The translations under genes and the position numbers were made by a program. From NCBI GenBank assembly GCA_030248065.1, contig JASAMV010005752.1:1-64000 (forward strand): 64,000 bases of DNA, given 5' to 3'. The notes under the pieces are model-generated. The model was not told the origin of the DNA. It saw only the letters and a program-made list of their open reading frames with translations, and did not search any database. The first letter of the stretch is position 1. The number at the start of each line of letters is the position of its first letter. This document shows, piece after piece, positions 30,732 through 41,726 of this stretch. This DNA is from Rhynchonema sp. JSB1_4. Lineage: Eukaryota; Nematoda; Chromadorea; Monhysterida; Xyalidae.

Positions 30732-31173
30732 CTGTCATCGAGTCACAGCTGTACAGTTGACCACTCTCACTGAACTTGGACGTACGGTAATTCCCACCCC
30801 CTCGATAACAGGTTGGTCCAGAAATTCATCATGTACCATCAACTTCATCGATGTTATCACTGTACATATCTGAGTTCTTAAAGTTCCAGGCCTTGACCAC
30901 CAACACACCATTCAAATGAGTCATGGAAAATTCTGGTTGATCTGCACGATCATGTTCCGAAATGTTATGTATGCAACTTCTGTAACAATTCAGTATTTAC
31001 TGGACAATACGACTGTACTTTGCTTATTTATACATGTACATCGTGAACCTGTGATTTCAATTCACGTTAGATTTTCATGTTTTTCTAACAGGATTTGCTA
31101 CATTGCCTGCGGGCGTTTGCATTCACCTGGCACTGGAGGTGCAAAAACTCAAATAAATAAATAAAATAAATAA

Positions 31174-31650
31174 CAGGCACGTCAGAGAGTACGGTAACTA
31201 ACCAACATGACACTCACAGCATTTCACATTGATTATAAAGTATATGTGACGTAGGACAGGTGCGAACATCAGCCACTACGGTAGCTAACACTAGATGACA
31301 CAGAGCGTGACAAAATTAGGCCATGTCAGAGACTACGGTAACTAACCAACCTGACAGTTACAATATTTTCACATTGGGTACAAAGTATATGTACAGGTAA
31401 GAATATCAACGAGTGCGTTGATACTAGAGTGTGACAGAATTATACAACGTCAGAGTGTACGGTGGCCAACTCAGCTAGGACTTGTAACACTTTTGCATTA
31501 ACTATAAGGTTAAGGTGACGTAGGTCAGGTGCGAACATCAACGAACATCAACTACGGTAGCTAATGCTATAGGACAGAAGAGCTTGACAGAAGCAGAGCA
31601 TGTTAGCGACTATAGTATCTAACTAGGATGGCATCGATCATGTCAGCTTC
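31174..31650. repeat. Degenerate 125-145-bp tandem repeats
   Basis: Three to four imperfect units share GTCAGAG-x-TACGGTAACTAACC, CACATT and ACAAAGTATATGT motifs, beginning near 31180, 31320, 31445 and 31590. They lie between the LINE tail and the first element B gene and could be part of the element's terminal region. No matching inverted copy was found at the far end by eye. Confidence 0.6.
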
Positions 31651-31766
31651 AATTAACGAAAAACGCACAAAAACGATACCTACAGTACAGCACCATCTAT
31701 AATATATGAAATGTTTAATTATGCTCCAAAGAGTTGATGAACACAGTAACCCAGGGTATTTCATCC

Positions 31767-31774
31767 TATAAAAG
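31767..31774 (+). promoter_or_regulatory. TATA box for PC4-like gene
   Basis: TATAAAAG lies 50 bp before the ATG at 31824. It decides the start: the longer open frame beginning at 31734 lies partly upstream of the TATA box. Confidence 0.6.
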
Positions 31775-31823
31775 CAGGGGCGAAAATGGCTTTGGAGTTA
31801 TTTTCAAGTTTTCAAAATCGAAA

Positions 31824-32352
31824 ATGGGAAAAGTGAAGCAAGCGGAACTTGACGCCAGTCAAGAATTCAGTCAAATAGCCAAAGAGATTCTGGAAAATGA
31901 GGCCGACAACCGACGCCAACAAGAGCAACGACAGCAAGCAAGCATTCCCGAATACACAACCGGAAAATTATTTGCACTGTCGAATCGATGCAAAGTTCGT
32001 TGGCTTGCGAACAAAAATTCGGTCACGGTAAGAAGATTGTTTGATGGATAAAATTTCCATTTTTTGGGTAAAATTTTATTGTTGCAGCTTAGAATCGGGG
32101 CAACAAAGTTCGGTCGTACCGCAAGTGGAGAGTCTATAGAAATTATGGACCCGACTTTATCGTGCATCCTGAATTGTACTGAGTGGGCTACATTGTTGCA
32201 ATCTCTCGATCAGATCAACGGACTGTACAAAGAGGTTGTAGAAGCGGAAGAGAAGCGTCAACAACAGGTAAAAACTATGGATGCTTGAGACAGGATCATT
32301 CCTGAACTTTAAACAATGTGTCAGGCACAACATGTGGACAGAGATGAAGATT
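31824..32352 (+). CDS. PC4/Sub1-like ssDNA-binding protein, spliced
   Basis: Exon 1 (31824-32028) encodes a charged N-terminus (MGKVKQAELDASQEF, Gln/Arg-rich helix) and then GKLFALSNRCKVRWLANKNS. A GTAAGA donor and TTGCAG acceptor remove about 60 bp. Exon 2 (from 32088) continues with LRIGATKFGRTASGES, PTLSCILNCTEWATLLQSL and a final helix. That order (beta strands, R-x-Y/F-like strand, PT-x-x-GI-x-L, EW-x-x-L helix) resembles the PC4 fold that binds melted DNA. A third short exon appears to end at 32352. The product is about 135 residues, close to human PC4 (127). Next to the DNA polymerase gene, it could serve replication or transcription. By pattern only. Confidence 0.45.
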
Positions 32353-32950
32353 GAGCGCCAGCCAAGAAGTTCAAGCCACCTACATGGCAGCAGTTGGCAA
32401 AAAGTTCTAAATAGGTAATGGATCACTCTTACCAGAAAGACAAAAGAATATATCTGGCAGGAATGATACATTACAGATGCGTCAACAACGTTGAGCAGTC
32501 GTATCTCGAAATCGGCTACAGCACAGTAAGCTCACTAAAACTATCACCAAGAAAATCTTAATAATGTGATGGCTTTAATGAGTTTACAGGTTCACGTGAA
32601 CTGAGTTGACAGCAACCTGAAGAACTGGTAAGTCTTTTTCAAACCCACCTTCAACTTAGAATATTGTTGCGCAGTAAAAAATGGCCTACAGGCGTGCACC
32701 GGATTTTGGTGATCGAAGAAACGAAATGAGCGAAACGTAGAATGAAATGTGAGAATTCCTTTTCAACCATGTGAAAGTAAAACAATAAAAAATGCAAGAA
32801 CAAAACTTGCAGGAACCGACGTGGCTATCTTCGACCTGAACACGATCATAATGATTATTCTGATTATAATATGATGTGTTTTCTTGTTCTTGTGTGTGTA
32901 CTGAACCTAGACAATGACCATACAGGTTCTGTACTTATTGTTACACTGTT
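32353..32950. other. Intergenic region before the polymerase gene
   Basis: About 600 bp with no long open frame. It must hold the polymerase promoter; no clear TATA box is seen close to either candidate ATG (32954, 32981). Confidence 0.5.
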
Positions 32951-32953
32951 AAG

Positions 32954-35900
32954 ATGAACAAAATAAAATTTCAGAAAAAAATGGATTATTCATCAGACAG
33001 TCAACTAATCGATTCCGGCGACGAACTCAGCATACGACAAAATAATAAAGATGAGAGCGACGATTCGGACAGTGAATCCGCTCAGAACAAATCAAATGCA
33101 ACACAGCTAACCACAACATCAAACAAACCGATGAAAAACATTGTGACGCAATTGGCTACACGGATCGGGCTCGGGCACCTGGTTCACACGATCGCGGTAA
33201 TGCTTCTGACTCTTTAAAATGACTTGAACACATCTGAACTCGTTTAGGTGGTGGATGCAGCGTTCAAGACAATTGGATTCACGCAGTACAGTGCCTACGA
33301 GGTTGTTGAATCACAGGTAGAAAAACAGTCAAAGAACGAAATCGAATTAAAAAATCTCACACATTTTGAATTACAGGAGTTCTGTGAACGAATTGTGAAC
33401 GTGCAGGCACAACAAATGGACACGCTGTGTGAAATTGCTCAAACAGCTGAGGATGGCAACGTTGATGACCTCACAGAGATCTTAGAACGACGGCTGATAT
33501 CAAAGAAGGGAAAAGGACGAAAGAAACCCACAGTTGGGCACGGTCAGCTACTAAATGAATATAAAAGCGAGGTCAAGTTAAGACATTTTATCCAAGAATA
33601 TCCACATGTTAACAAAAAAACAACATGGACTTCGCGCTACAAACGACTACTTGTCTACAACTTGCCGTGTTTGTTTACTAGAGTTACTGGGCAACTGATA
33701 ATAGATACAATTTGGTATTTGTATGACTTATATCCTAGCATTGTTCGCGTTTCTCCTCGAGCAGGTCTTATGTGGGCTAATGAAATAACAAACACGTATG
33801 AGTACTACTACCCATCCTCCTCTACAGTAATATCTACAGGAACGGAAATCAAGTATTTCTATAACTTGAGCAGGTCAAGACCAAGAAAAACAAACGAAGA
33901 ATTGAGACTAGCGTTCAGTGACTTCGATGAGACAGTGTTTCTGAATGATTTAGTTAATAGAATTGTTAGGCACGGCTCTACTCCGGGTATAAGTGTCATT
34001 TGTAATATCGAGTTTTACTGTATTTGCTTGATTTAAGGAAAATGGGCCATAAAAACCTTCACAAGAGCAATAACTCGAGGTCGAATTGGCGAGAAACAAA
34101 GAAGAACATTCTCATTCTGCGCATGTATTGCACATCATCTAAAAATCAACGTGAAAACCGTCTTAAAGGCAGTGCAACACGATCAGCTCACATCGAAAGG
34201 GTGTAAGCAACTATGTGACAGATTTCAACTCGAACTTCAAATGAGAGACACTGAAAACAACCGAATCGTGACACCGAAATCCGGCACCAAGAGGGAATAC
34301 ATCCACGTGCGGTTGAACACGAGAACGAATTTATTTGAATTGGAGCAAAGACCGGAAATATTAATTCACGAATGCGAATCATGTTACAAACAGTATTACA
34401 GCTGTTCAAATCTGGCCAGGTTAGCACCGTATGTGTGTTTCTTATTCAAAACTGTACTTAATAAATTTAGACATCGGAGGGTGTGTGCCAAGATGCAGCA
34501 TGGTCCAACAATCGTGGAACGTGGAGCTATTTGGAAACCAAGAAAAGACATCTGGTCTCAATTGGAGAGTGTTGGAGTCAGAATTGAACAAGGAGACATT
34601 GAAAAATACGCACGTGATAGGTATATATGTGTACGTAATATGGTAACATCTATTACCAAGTCAAAACAATTTGCAGGCCGATAATCTTTGACTCTGAAAG
34701 CTTCTTGGAGGCGTTGGAAGAATGTGACATGAATGCTGAACGAACTTATTTTCTCGAGCACCATGAAATGTGTCTCATAGCTGTGTGCGACAGAATACAT
34801 CAAGATGGTGTGCGATCAAGGTTTTTTTACCCAAAAACCAAAGGTGATCGCTCATATCTCGTTGAGTTTATTCATTACGTGATAAACTCGGCGCTGGTGG
34901 CGCAGAAATTTTACTGTCGTCGGGCCAAACATATTTTTGATCAACTAGACGACAAGATCAACAAAGCCGTAAAAGGAGGTTGGAAGCAGAGAATTGAACA
35001 CGTGCGCGACCAACTTGTCAAGTACTACGGTGTTCAACTTGTCTACTGCTATAATCTGGGCAGGTTAAGGTAAACACAAAAATTTTACTCACCTGAAAAC
35101 ATCTTTACGTTTATTTTTGAGGTACGACGCAAATCTGGCTCGAAACAGTGGATTATTCTCAGCGCTGGCCGAAATCGACGCCCCCTTGAAAGTGCTCAAA
35201 CGCAGTTCAAATGCTTACATATCCATTTCAAGCAAACATGTGCTGTTCCTGGACACAATGCTGTTGCTAGGTGTTCGAATGAAATACAGTAAAGTTTTGG
35301 AAAAGTTCGGGAAAACCACGTCAGACTTGAAGCTCGAATTCCCATACAGGTATAATGAGAACCGATCGTTTGTTACAGTAAACACGTTCAAAAATACACA
35401 CAGGCTACTGCGCAACATCCACAGCTTCGCAGACGCCATTCCAAGTTTTGAGCAGTACAATCAAATCGACAACTTGTTAGGATGCAGTCCTCTTGGAGTT
35501 GAACGTGATCGGTTCGAGCGAATCGCCGAAGAAGTGGGAGACTCGGATTTGGCACTACAAATCTGCGGCTACAGTAAAGTGCCGGCAGATGCGAAAGAGA
35601 AATATGATAGTATAATATCTACGTGGAAGCAGCATGGGTGCAAGAGTTTACTGGACGCGCTGATACTATATGCAAAGGTGGATAATAGCAAGTAGATAGA
35701 TAACATAAGTTAAAACTTAAATACTTACAGCACGATGTCGAACCACAATATAGATTGATGGAAAACATGCAGATCAATTTTGCGAGACTGAACACCGATA
35801 TTACGACAAGTGTGACGGTAAGTGGTAGCGTTGACGTTGGTTTGACCAATCGGTACTGCCTGCATCTTGGTTGTCGTCAGAGAAAAAACATTGTTTTAAG

Positions 35901-38900
35901 CTGTTATGTCATCAGAAGTTGCGTGAAGCAGCACACAACACTTGTGTTTTTCTCTTTATGCTATCAGAAGTTTAGCTGAAATACGGTTAGACCCTTGCTT
36001 TGTCCAATTATATTATCAGTAGTTGAGTGTAATAGAGCAAAGCACTTGTTTTTCCTTATTATACCATCAGAAGTTGAGTGAAATACTATAATATGCTTGT
36101 TTTACACCATTATACTATCAGAAGTTTAGAGTAATATAGCAAGGCACTTGTTTTCACGCATTATATCGTCAGAAGTAGATTAAAATAGTTTAAGACGCTT
36201 GTTTTTCCTTGTTATACCGTCACAAGTTGAGTGAAACACTACAATGTGCTTGTTTCGCACCATTATACCATCACAAGCTTAGTTTAGTATAGTAAGACAC
36301 TTGTTTTCACCCATTATATCATGAGAAGTAGATTGAAACACGCTTAACATGCTTGTTTTTACCATTATACTATCAGAAGTTGACTGACAACCAACCAACC
36401 CCCGAATAAGGTGTACAGCCGTGCCTACGCCACCTTTACCCAGTTCAATTGTAGATCAGCAGCAGCACGTTCCAACTGTGTTGCAAGGAGGCAACAAAAC
36501 AGAATCGACAGTTTTATTTACTGACTGGAAAGGCGAGGGCAGACTTTGAAAGCAGTAAAGTGGGTTAGTGACATCTAAAACGTGCTAATTCCACATTTAC
36601 TGTATCATATTTTTATGAGGCGCATCCGTGGTGCTCAAACGGCTGGGCATCAAAAATGTGACCAAAATCCGAGAACTGGAGTTCGGAGACAAGGCAAGGA
36701 CAGCACAAGTAATTCACACGTACGATATTTCAGCGTAAGTGTGTTGTTCACCTTCCTATATATAACTGCGTGTTGACTACATTATTGTGCAGATTGTACG
36801 GGTACTGTGCAACGCTCAGCCAAGCCACGGGAGCCTATTATGTGCGGGAAAAGAAGAATAACTACGAACCAGTGTTATTTGGTAATCCTCGATTGACAAG
36901 CGCAGTTATTTGGCTGGAATACGTATTGGCTGACGTAAAAAGCGACTTTAAGGTGCGGGATACAGTCACGCGGTACATGAAAAAAGACTGAACATCTTTT
37001 CAGACGATTCGTCACGCCAGCAACGGTGGAGAGCTGATATTGAACGTTGGAGGTGAATATTATAGACCTGATGGGTACGGACATCGCTTGAGCAACGGCA
37101 AACCGGTTTGCTTTGAATGGAACTACTGTGACACATCAGCAACACATGCTCCTCAAGCAAATCACGGGGCGTGCAACAAACACCTAAGCACCAAGGAACA
37201 ACGGGAAATGAGAGCAAGGTCGGACGAACGTGTGCGTAAAATCAGAGCAGCTGGTTATGAGGTGGTGAAAACAGTGCTTATCTAAAATCTTAAAATCCAT
37301 GACAGGCATCAGGCAGTTTTTACAGGTCTGTGAAATGTGGTCCTGTGAGTGGGTGAAATTACGTGATCGTAATCCATCCATTCTCGATCTCGAAAACAAT
37401 TTGTCCTGTGCTCCCAAAATTGTTGGAAAACACCTGACATGTAGCGAAGTAATCGCTCAAATTTTGAATGGCGAAATTGAAGGTACCTGCTTCATGACAT
37501 TGCAAAATTAGGTGTATACATATAATAATGTTTTCACAGGGTTTTGCGTCACATCAGCTCATTTGCCCCCCGAGAAACGACCTGGGAGGGAATGGGGAGC
37601 CATTTATAAAAAGGTTTGTTGGCTGACAACTGAATAAACTACTTTAATGAGTAAATGTACGTAGGTTCCTATTCCTGAAGACTCGATACCGCTGCATATG
37701 CGAGAATATTGCAAAAGACATGATGTGGCATTGCCAAAAGGAAATCAATTGATCAATTCGTTCTTCTGTGAAAATCAAATGTTATCCACAAGGTGGGCTG
37801 GTTAACTACACATGTATACATGTACATGTCAACAAGGAAAATAAATTACAGATATATTCAATTCTTGGCTGAAATGGAATACGTAATAACCAACGTGGAA
37901 CTCATTTATCAATTCAAAATGGAGAAAGCTTTCGAACCGTTTATTCTGGACATGGCAGGTCGTCGCGAGCAAGCTGAACTAAATGGAGACGCCTTATTGG
38001 GAGCCATGTACAAGTTGGCCGTTAATTCCTCAATCTTCGGCAGCTCAATCATTGTCACACCCAGGGATGTGTAAGTGTGTGAAAGTGTTTGTATCATAAT
38101 GTCGCCTGAAAATTAACTTTTGAAAAGTCGCAAAAGTTATTTCAACACTAACACAAAGCTGTCGTTTGGAAGTCACAAAAGTCTGGCCAAAGAAATTTAA
38201 AAAAAACCTCAAAAGTCTTCCCGAAAAGCTACAAAAGTCTGGTAAAAAGTTACAAAAAGTGTGTCACACATTCCTGGTGCAAGAACGGTTCAAGACGACG
38301 CGCATTGTGGAAGCAGAAGAGTACAATTCCAAGTACATTCTCGAGCCACATTTAATGGACAGTCTTGAAGTGGAACCAATCAACCCTGGAGCCAAATGTC
38401 TGATGGAAGTCACACTTAAGCCGAAACAAGTCACCAAAGACACTCCAGTGCAGATAGGTATGTATGGGTAGATAGATTCACAAATTTAAATGCAAGCCTT
38501 TCCCATATTTTATGGTGCAACATTTTGATGGACGCAAAGATCGCCATCAGTAGAATGGCATTACAAATTCTACCGACCTATCTCGATCGATCTAAGTACG
38601 AGATAATGAATACGGACACAGGCAAGCACTTTTCAAGTTTTTCACCACGATGTTCAAAAAAAATTAAAAATTTTTTAAGACTCCCTCGCGCTGTTGCTCA
38701 GCGAAAACGATATCCACGAATGTGTCTTGAAAGACAAAAGACATGAATGGGAGACATGTATCTGGCCCAAATATTTCCAAACATGTCAGGCTGATCGATA
38801 TAAAATTGGTTTGTTATTTTGTACTAGCTATGAAAATCGATGTGAAAGTCTCCACTTTTCAGGTAAATTCCACCTCGAAAGCGTCGCAGAAGGAGGATGC

Positions 38901-39203
38901 TATTTGAGCAGCAAATTACATATTTTGGTCGATTTCCTAAACTCTGATCACACAACAGTGAAAAAATTGGCGGCCAGATCTGTGCCTAGATCACCCTTCA
39001 ACGATAGACAGATGACTTTCAACCGATTTGTTCAAACTTTATTTGACTGTGACGATTCTGAATTCACAGAGCAGAGACAAATATCACACCATGAAGGTGA
39101 GATGTACACCAAAATTTTGTACAAAAGGGTTTTGCACGCCGCATACTTTAAGCGAAAAGTTCATGTAAACAAAATAGATACAACACCTTTCTACGATTTG
39201 TAA
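32954..39203 (+). CDS. polB: Protein-primed family B DNA polymerase, many exons
   Basis: About 17 exons with introns mostly of 50-70 bp; borders are approximate. The N-terminal region (32954-34620) is acidic then helical, perhaps a terminal-protein part. Exonuclease motifs: IIFDSES near 34685, YDANLARN near 35125, and an ExoIII-like segment before 35820 or near 36740. The Polinton-type region before the palm has HASNGGE and YRPDGYG (37010-37075), then MWSCEW (37335). Finger motif ALLGAMYKLAVNSS lies at 38003-38030. Motif C NTDT-DSL is split by an intron (38622-38679) with a GC donor. The thumb ends near 39201. The gene replicates the element from its ends. The exons between 36400 and 36740 are the least certain. 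No frameshift was noticed. Confidence 0.75.
35880..36385. repeat. About 57-bp minisatellite in polymerase intron
   Basis: Nine or so imperfect units carry TATCAGAAGTTGAGTGAAAT and CTTGTTTT...CCATTATA. They fill most of a 0.6-kb intron that begins with a GTAAGT donor at 35818, making it about ten times longer than its neighbours. Confidence 0.8.
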
Positions 39204-39598
39204 GATATCAACAGTTTCTTTCCCATATCGTTACTTATTAACATGAGCGGGCAAGCTGTTTTTGCCAAAAGTTCCAAAAATTGTTCGGTTCCTGGTGTGA
39301 GGCAATCAGTGGTTGTCGTTAAAACGAATAAAATGTCAATTAAGTTGGATCGAGGAACAACTTGATGTGAGATTAAAAGTTGACCTGTATCTGGGTCATA
39401 CGTGAACTCAGGTCTTTGACATATGTAGTTCAATATTAGACCTGCAGCCCGTTGCTGTGGTTTTGGTAAATTTTCCAGCACGCTTGCGGCTGTTCGACGG
39501 CCTACGTCAATCAGGTCGTCCTCAGCCGGTTCAGGATGAGACAATTTTCGATATTCAGCGGGTTCAATACAAATAAACTCCTTGAATTTTGCACTCAT
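39191..39598 (-). CDS. Small Polinton-type protein after ATPase (135 aa)
   Basis: The ATG overlaps the ATPase stop as ATGA (39595-39598). It starts MSAKFKEFICIEPAEYRKL, a pattern (F-x-x-I-x-P-x-x-Y-x-x-L) common at the start of small Polinton proteins encoded near the ATPase. A hydrophobic C-terminal half follows (NLIDILFVLTTTTD). The stop overlaps the convergent polymerase stop by about 10 bp. The function is unknown, possibly a minor virion protein. Confidence 0.55.
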   Translation of the reverse strand: MSAKFKEFICIEPAEYRKLSHPEPAEDDLIDVGRRTAASVLENLPKPQQRAAGLILNYICQRPEFTYDPDTGQLLISHQVVPRSNLIDILFVLTTTTDCLTPGTEQFLELLAKTACPLMLISNDMGKKLLISYKS

Positions 39599-40308
39599 TC
39601 TAGTGAAAAAACACGTTTTTTCTCTTTGCCGAAAATTCCCGTTCTAACAGGAAAAACGCTGTTTCTTTGGTCTAAAATAGCGTATGAACAGTCAAGAGCA
39701 GAGAAAATATAATGATAAAGTCTAAGAAAAGAACTTTTTTGACCAAAGAACTCATTCTGCAATCCTTGAACAACAGTATGAGGTAAATGCGGAAATACAA
39801 ATATAATGGGTACACTTCTTCGTATACTTGCTATAGCATTGGAATTTGAAAAAAAATTATGTAATACGATTATTACTGAGAAGCCTTCATGTCGACTCCA
39901 CACAGTCGTCATTTGCAGCCACAAATCGGCCAATTTTGATGATCGGCACTGCAAATCATCAAAAATTAGCAAAGTCGAGTCTTCAATGAAGCTTTGATGG
40001 TCGTCGATAAATTGCTGTGGTACGCCGTGATAGGATTCAAATTTACAGTTTTGAGCCTCTAATTTCTGTCTCAGGTCATCATAGATGTTTTGGTGACTTT
40101 CGTAAAATAAGACAACTTTCTTAAGCCTTCCGTTGGTCACATTTTCCCACTGGAGTGCCAAATTACACGCTGTTATAGATTTCCCCGAACGAGGTCGTCC
40201 TGAGCATCGTTATGATTAATAGAACATCACCACAGTGTAAAAAACGGTTTTACTAACCTAAAAACAATGCTGATAACGGTGTTTCCAATATAAAATCATT
40301 GACCTTCA
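39595..40308 (-). CDS. Packaging ATPase (FtsK/A32-like), element B
   Basis: Exon 1 (40308-40257) reads MKVNDFILETPLSALFL. A 58-bp intron follows (GTTAGT to GCTCAG), and exon 2 resumes with GRPRSGKS, so the Walker A loop is formed across the splice. Walker B is TLLIFDDLQ (about 39930), followed by a sensor-like VIIVLHNFFS. About 207 residues is short but close to Polinton ATPases, which power genome packaging. It is read towards the 135-aa gene with which it overlaps. Confidence 0.75.
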
Positions 40309-40387
40309 TTGTCGAGCACGGCGGCATTGCTGATGGTCGAAGCGCTCCTGTAAATTATGAACAGACCAATCTTGAACTGAGGTTGCG

Positions 40388-40460
40388 AATGGGCATGATA
40401 ACACGAATGGGCATGATAACACGAACGGGCATGATAACACGAATGGGTATGGTAACACAC
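40388..40460. repeat. 18-bp tandem repeat
   Basis: Four copies of a unit GAATGGGCATGATAACAC between the ATPase start and the glycoprotein stop. It may lie in 5' or 3' untranslated sequence. Confidence 0.8.
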
Positions 40461-40517
40461 AATAAGAGTAATAGTCAATATAACATTTGGTGGTCCATGG
40501 TATCACAGGAACTTACA

Positions 40518-41172
40518 TTTCTGACATGATCGCATAGCTGTCCGACTGGCGGGCACGCATACGACGTATGAATCGACGTGTCAAAAATGCACCGACCATA
40601 ATCATCGTTCCGAGCACCAACACTGTGACACATAGCATGATGGTGACCACATTTGAGCCACCAGATTTGTGAGCCGGTTTGATTGGTTTTTCTGAAAAAA
40701 ATGGGTCCTTTTTTGTATTAGTTACCTACTGAACCAGGGGGGGGCCGTCCGGTGTTGAACCTAGTTGAGAGACTACAGTGTTCTACCCCCCTTAACCAAT
40801 TAAGCTACGGACCACGAAAAGGATGTGGTCACAAAAACATATATATAGCTAACCACAGATTTGTCGGCCATTTATAGGCACGTTTATCAGCAGAGGCCCG
40901 TTGTAGCACTCACATAGCTGTTGACTCCAACTTAGTACGCTCAACGAGGGCAGCAGCCTTGCTGATTCAGGGGCGTCAATTATGACGTCACAGTGAGTGT
41001 TCAAATCCAACACATTCACACCATACTTTGGTTCGTAATCACCCGCTGGTGGAAACTTGTTTGTCGAACAGATTGCCGTGCTGCTAACCAGACAGCATTT
41101 TCCAAATAGAGGGTCACACGATAAGACGCTGTTGGCGCACACAAGAAGGGCAAACAACTTGATGGATTCCAT
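40518..41172 (-). CDS. Type I membrane glycoprotein 1, spliced (about 165 aa)
   Basis: Exon 1 starts at the ATG ending at 41172. Its signal peptide is MESIKLFALLVCANSVLSC. A Cys-rich ectodomain follows, with about eight Cys including CCLVSS, CECYNG and QICG. A GTTAGC donor near 40853 and a TTTTTTTCAG acceptor near 40694 define a 160-bp intron carrying a tRNA-like sequence. Exon 2 has the membrane span VVTIMLCVTVLVLGTMIMVG and a basic tail, RRFIRRMRARQ, ending SDSYAIMSEM with a Tyr-based sorting-type signal. It sits between the ATPase and the protease genes, so it belongs to the element. The role is unknown; an envelope or cell-surface protein is an inference. Confidence 0.6.
40743..40813 (-). 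other. tRNA-like sequence inside glycoprotein 1 intron
   Basis: On the minus strand, ends GGTCCGT and ACGGCCC pair at six of seven positions. TAGCTTAATTGGTTAAG fits an A box/D-arm and GGTTCAACACC fits a B box. The T-stem and anticodon arm do not fold normally. It is probably a tRNA-derived insertion that lengthens the intron. Confidence 0.35.
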
Positions 41173-41192
41173 GACCTTAATACGTGCTTTTA

Positions 41193-41726
41193 TGGATCTG
41201 AAATGTAATGTGAAATGTTGTTGGACCGAGAACGAAATACGAACATTAAGCGAAAACACTGGCGCAGTTATTGTGCTAAAACGCTCGTCCGCTTATCATT
41301 ATGCTGTCTTGCTGCACACTGGGGGACAGTATTATTACGTAGACAGCTGCTGCTGGCCTGTGCCATCACGAGTTGTACGTCTGAACGCTGTTACACTACA
41401 AAAACGATTGCAGGCAAAAAATACAAGCTCTTGTGCATACTTCACATTATATTTTGGATGGCATCTGTTACAAGGCGCCAGGATGAGCGATATTCTCGCT
41501 AGTATCTCAAACGTCAGCCACCATTACAACGATGTCCAAGTGTGCGTTGGTTTTTGCAGTGTTTTTAACGGGAGACTGTATAATTGTTTTTTTGCAGCAT
41601 TTCTTGGGTCCACAACAAGTTAAACGAAATCTGATGCACAACACCTTTGTATTTGACGTCAGTAATACAAAACTAAACATTTTTAACCAGGTAAGTTCAC
41701 AACGTGATCCAACTCAAAAACATTAG
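41193..41726 (+). CDS. Adenain-like cysteine protease, spliced
   Basis: Capsid maturation proteases of this family use a His-Asp-Cys triad with a helping Gln. Here the His is in SAYHYAVLLHTG, the Asp in YYYVDSCCW and the Cys in QAKNTSSCAYF, where Gln stands seven residues before Cys exactly as in adenovirus protease. The chosen start, MDLKCNVKCC (41193), gives a short N-terminus; MDSMTLIRAF at 41159 is an alternative. An intron of about 58 bp ends at TTTTTTGCAG (about 41598) and exon 2 runs to the TAG at 41726. It overlaps the capsid gene end by about 43 bp on the opposite strand. The Gly after Cys is replaced by Ala. Confidence 0.65.

Larger units (their letters stand above)
25335..31173 (+). 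mobile_element. LINE (non-LTR retrotransposon), near full length
   Basis: One long frame (25335-30731) is followed by a 3' UTR of about 430 bp. It ends in a short tail of AATAA repeats (31148-31173), typical of CR1/L2-like LINEs rather than a poly(A) tail. The coding frame is fully open, so insertion is recent. It lies between elements A and B. The 5' border is not defined. Confidence 0.85.

Noticed and set aside
31174..31650. Possible left terminal inverted repeat of element B
   Set aside because: Tandem-like motifs are present, but I could not find the inverted partner between 49 and 55 kb by eye, so the element ends are left undefined.
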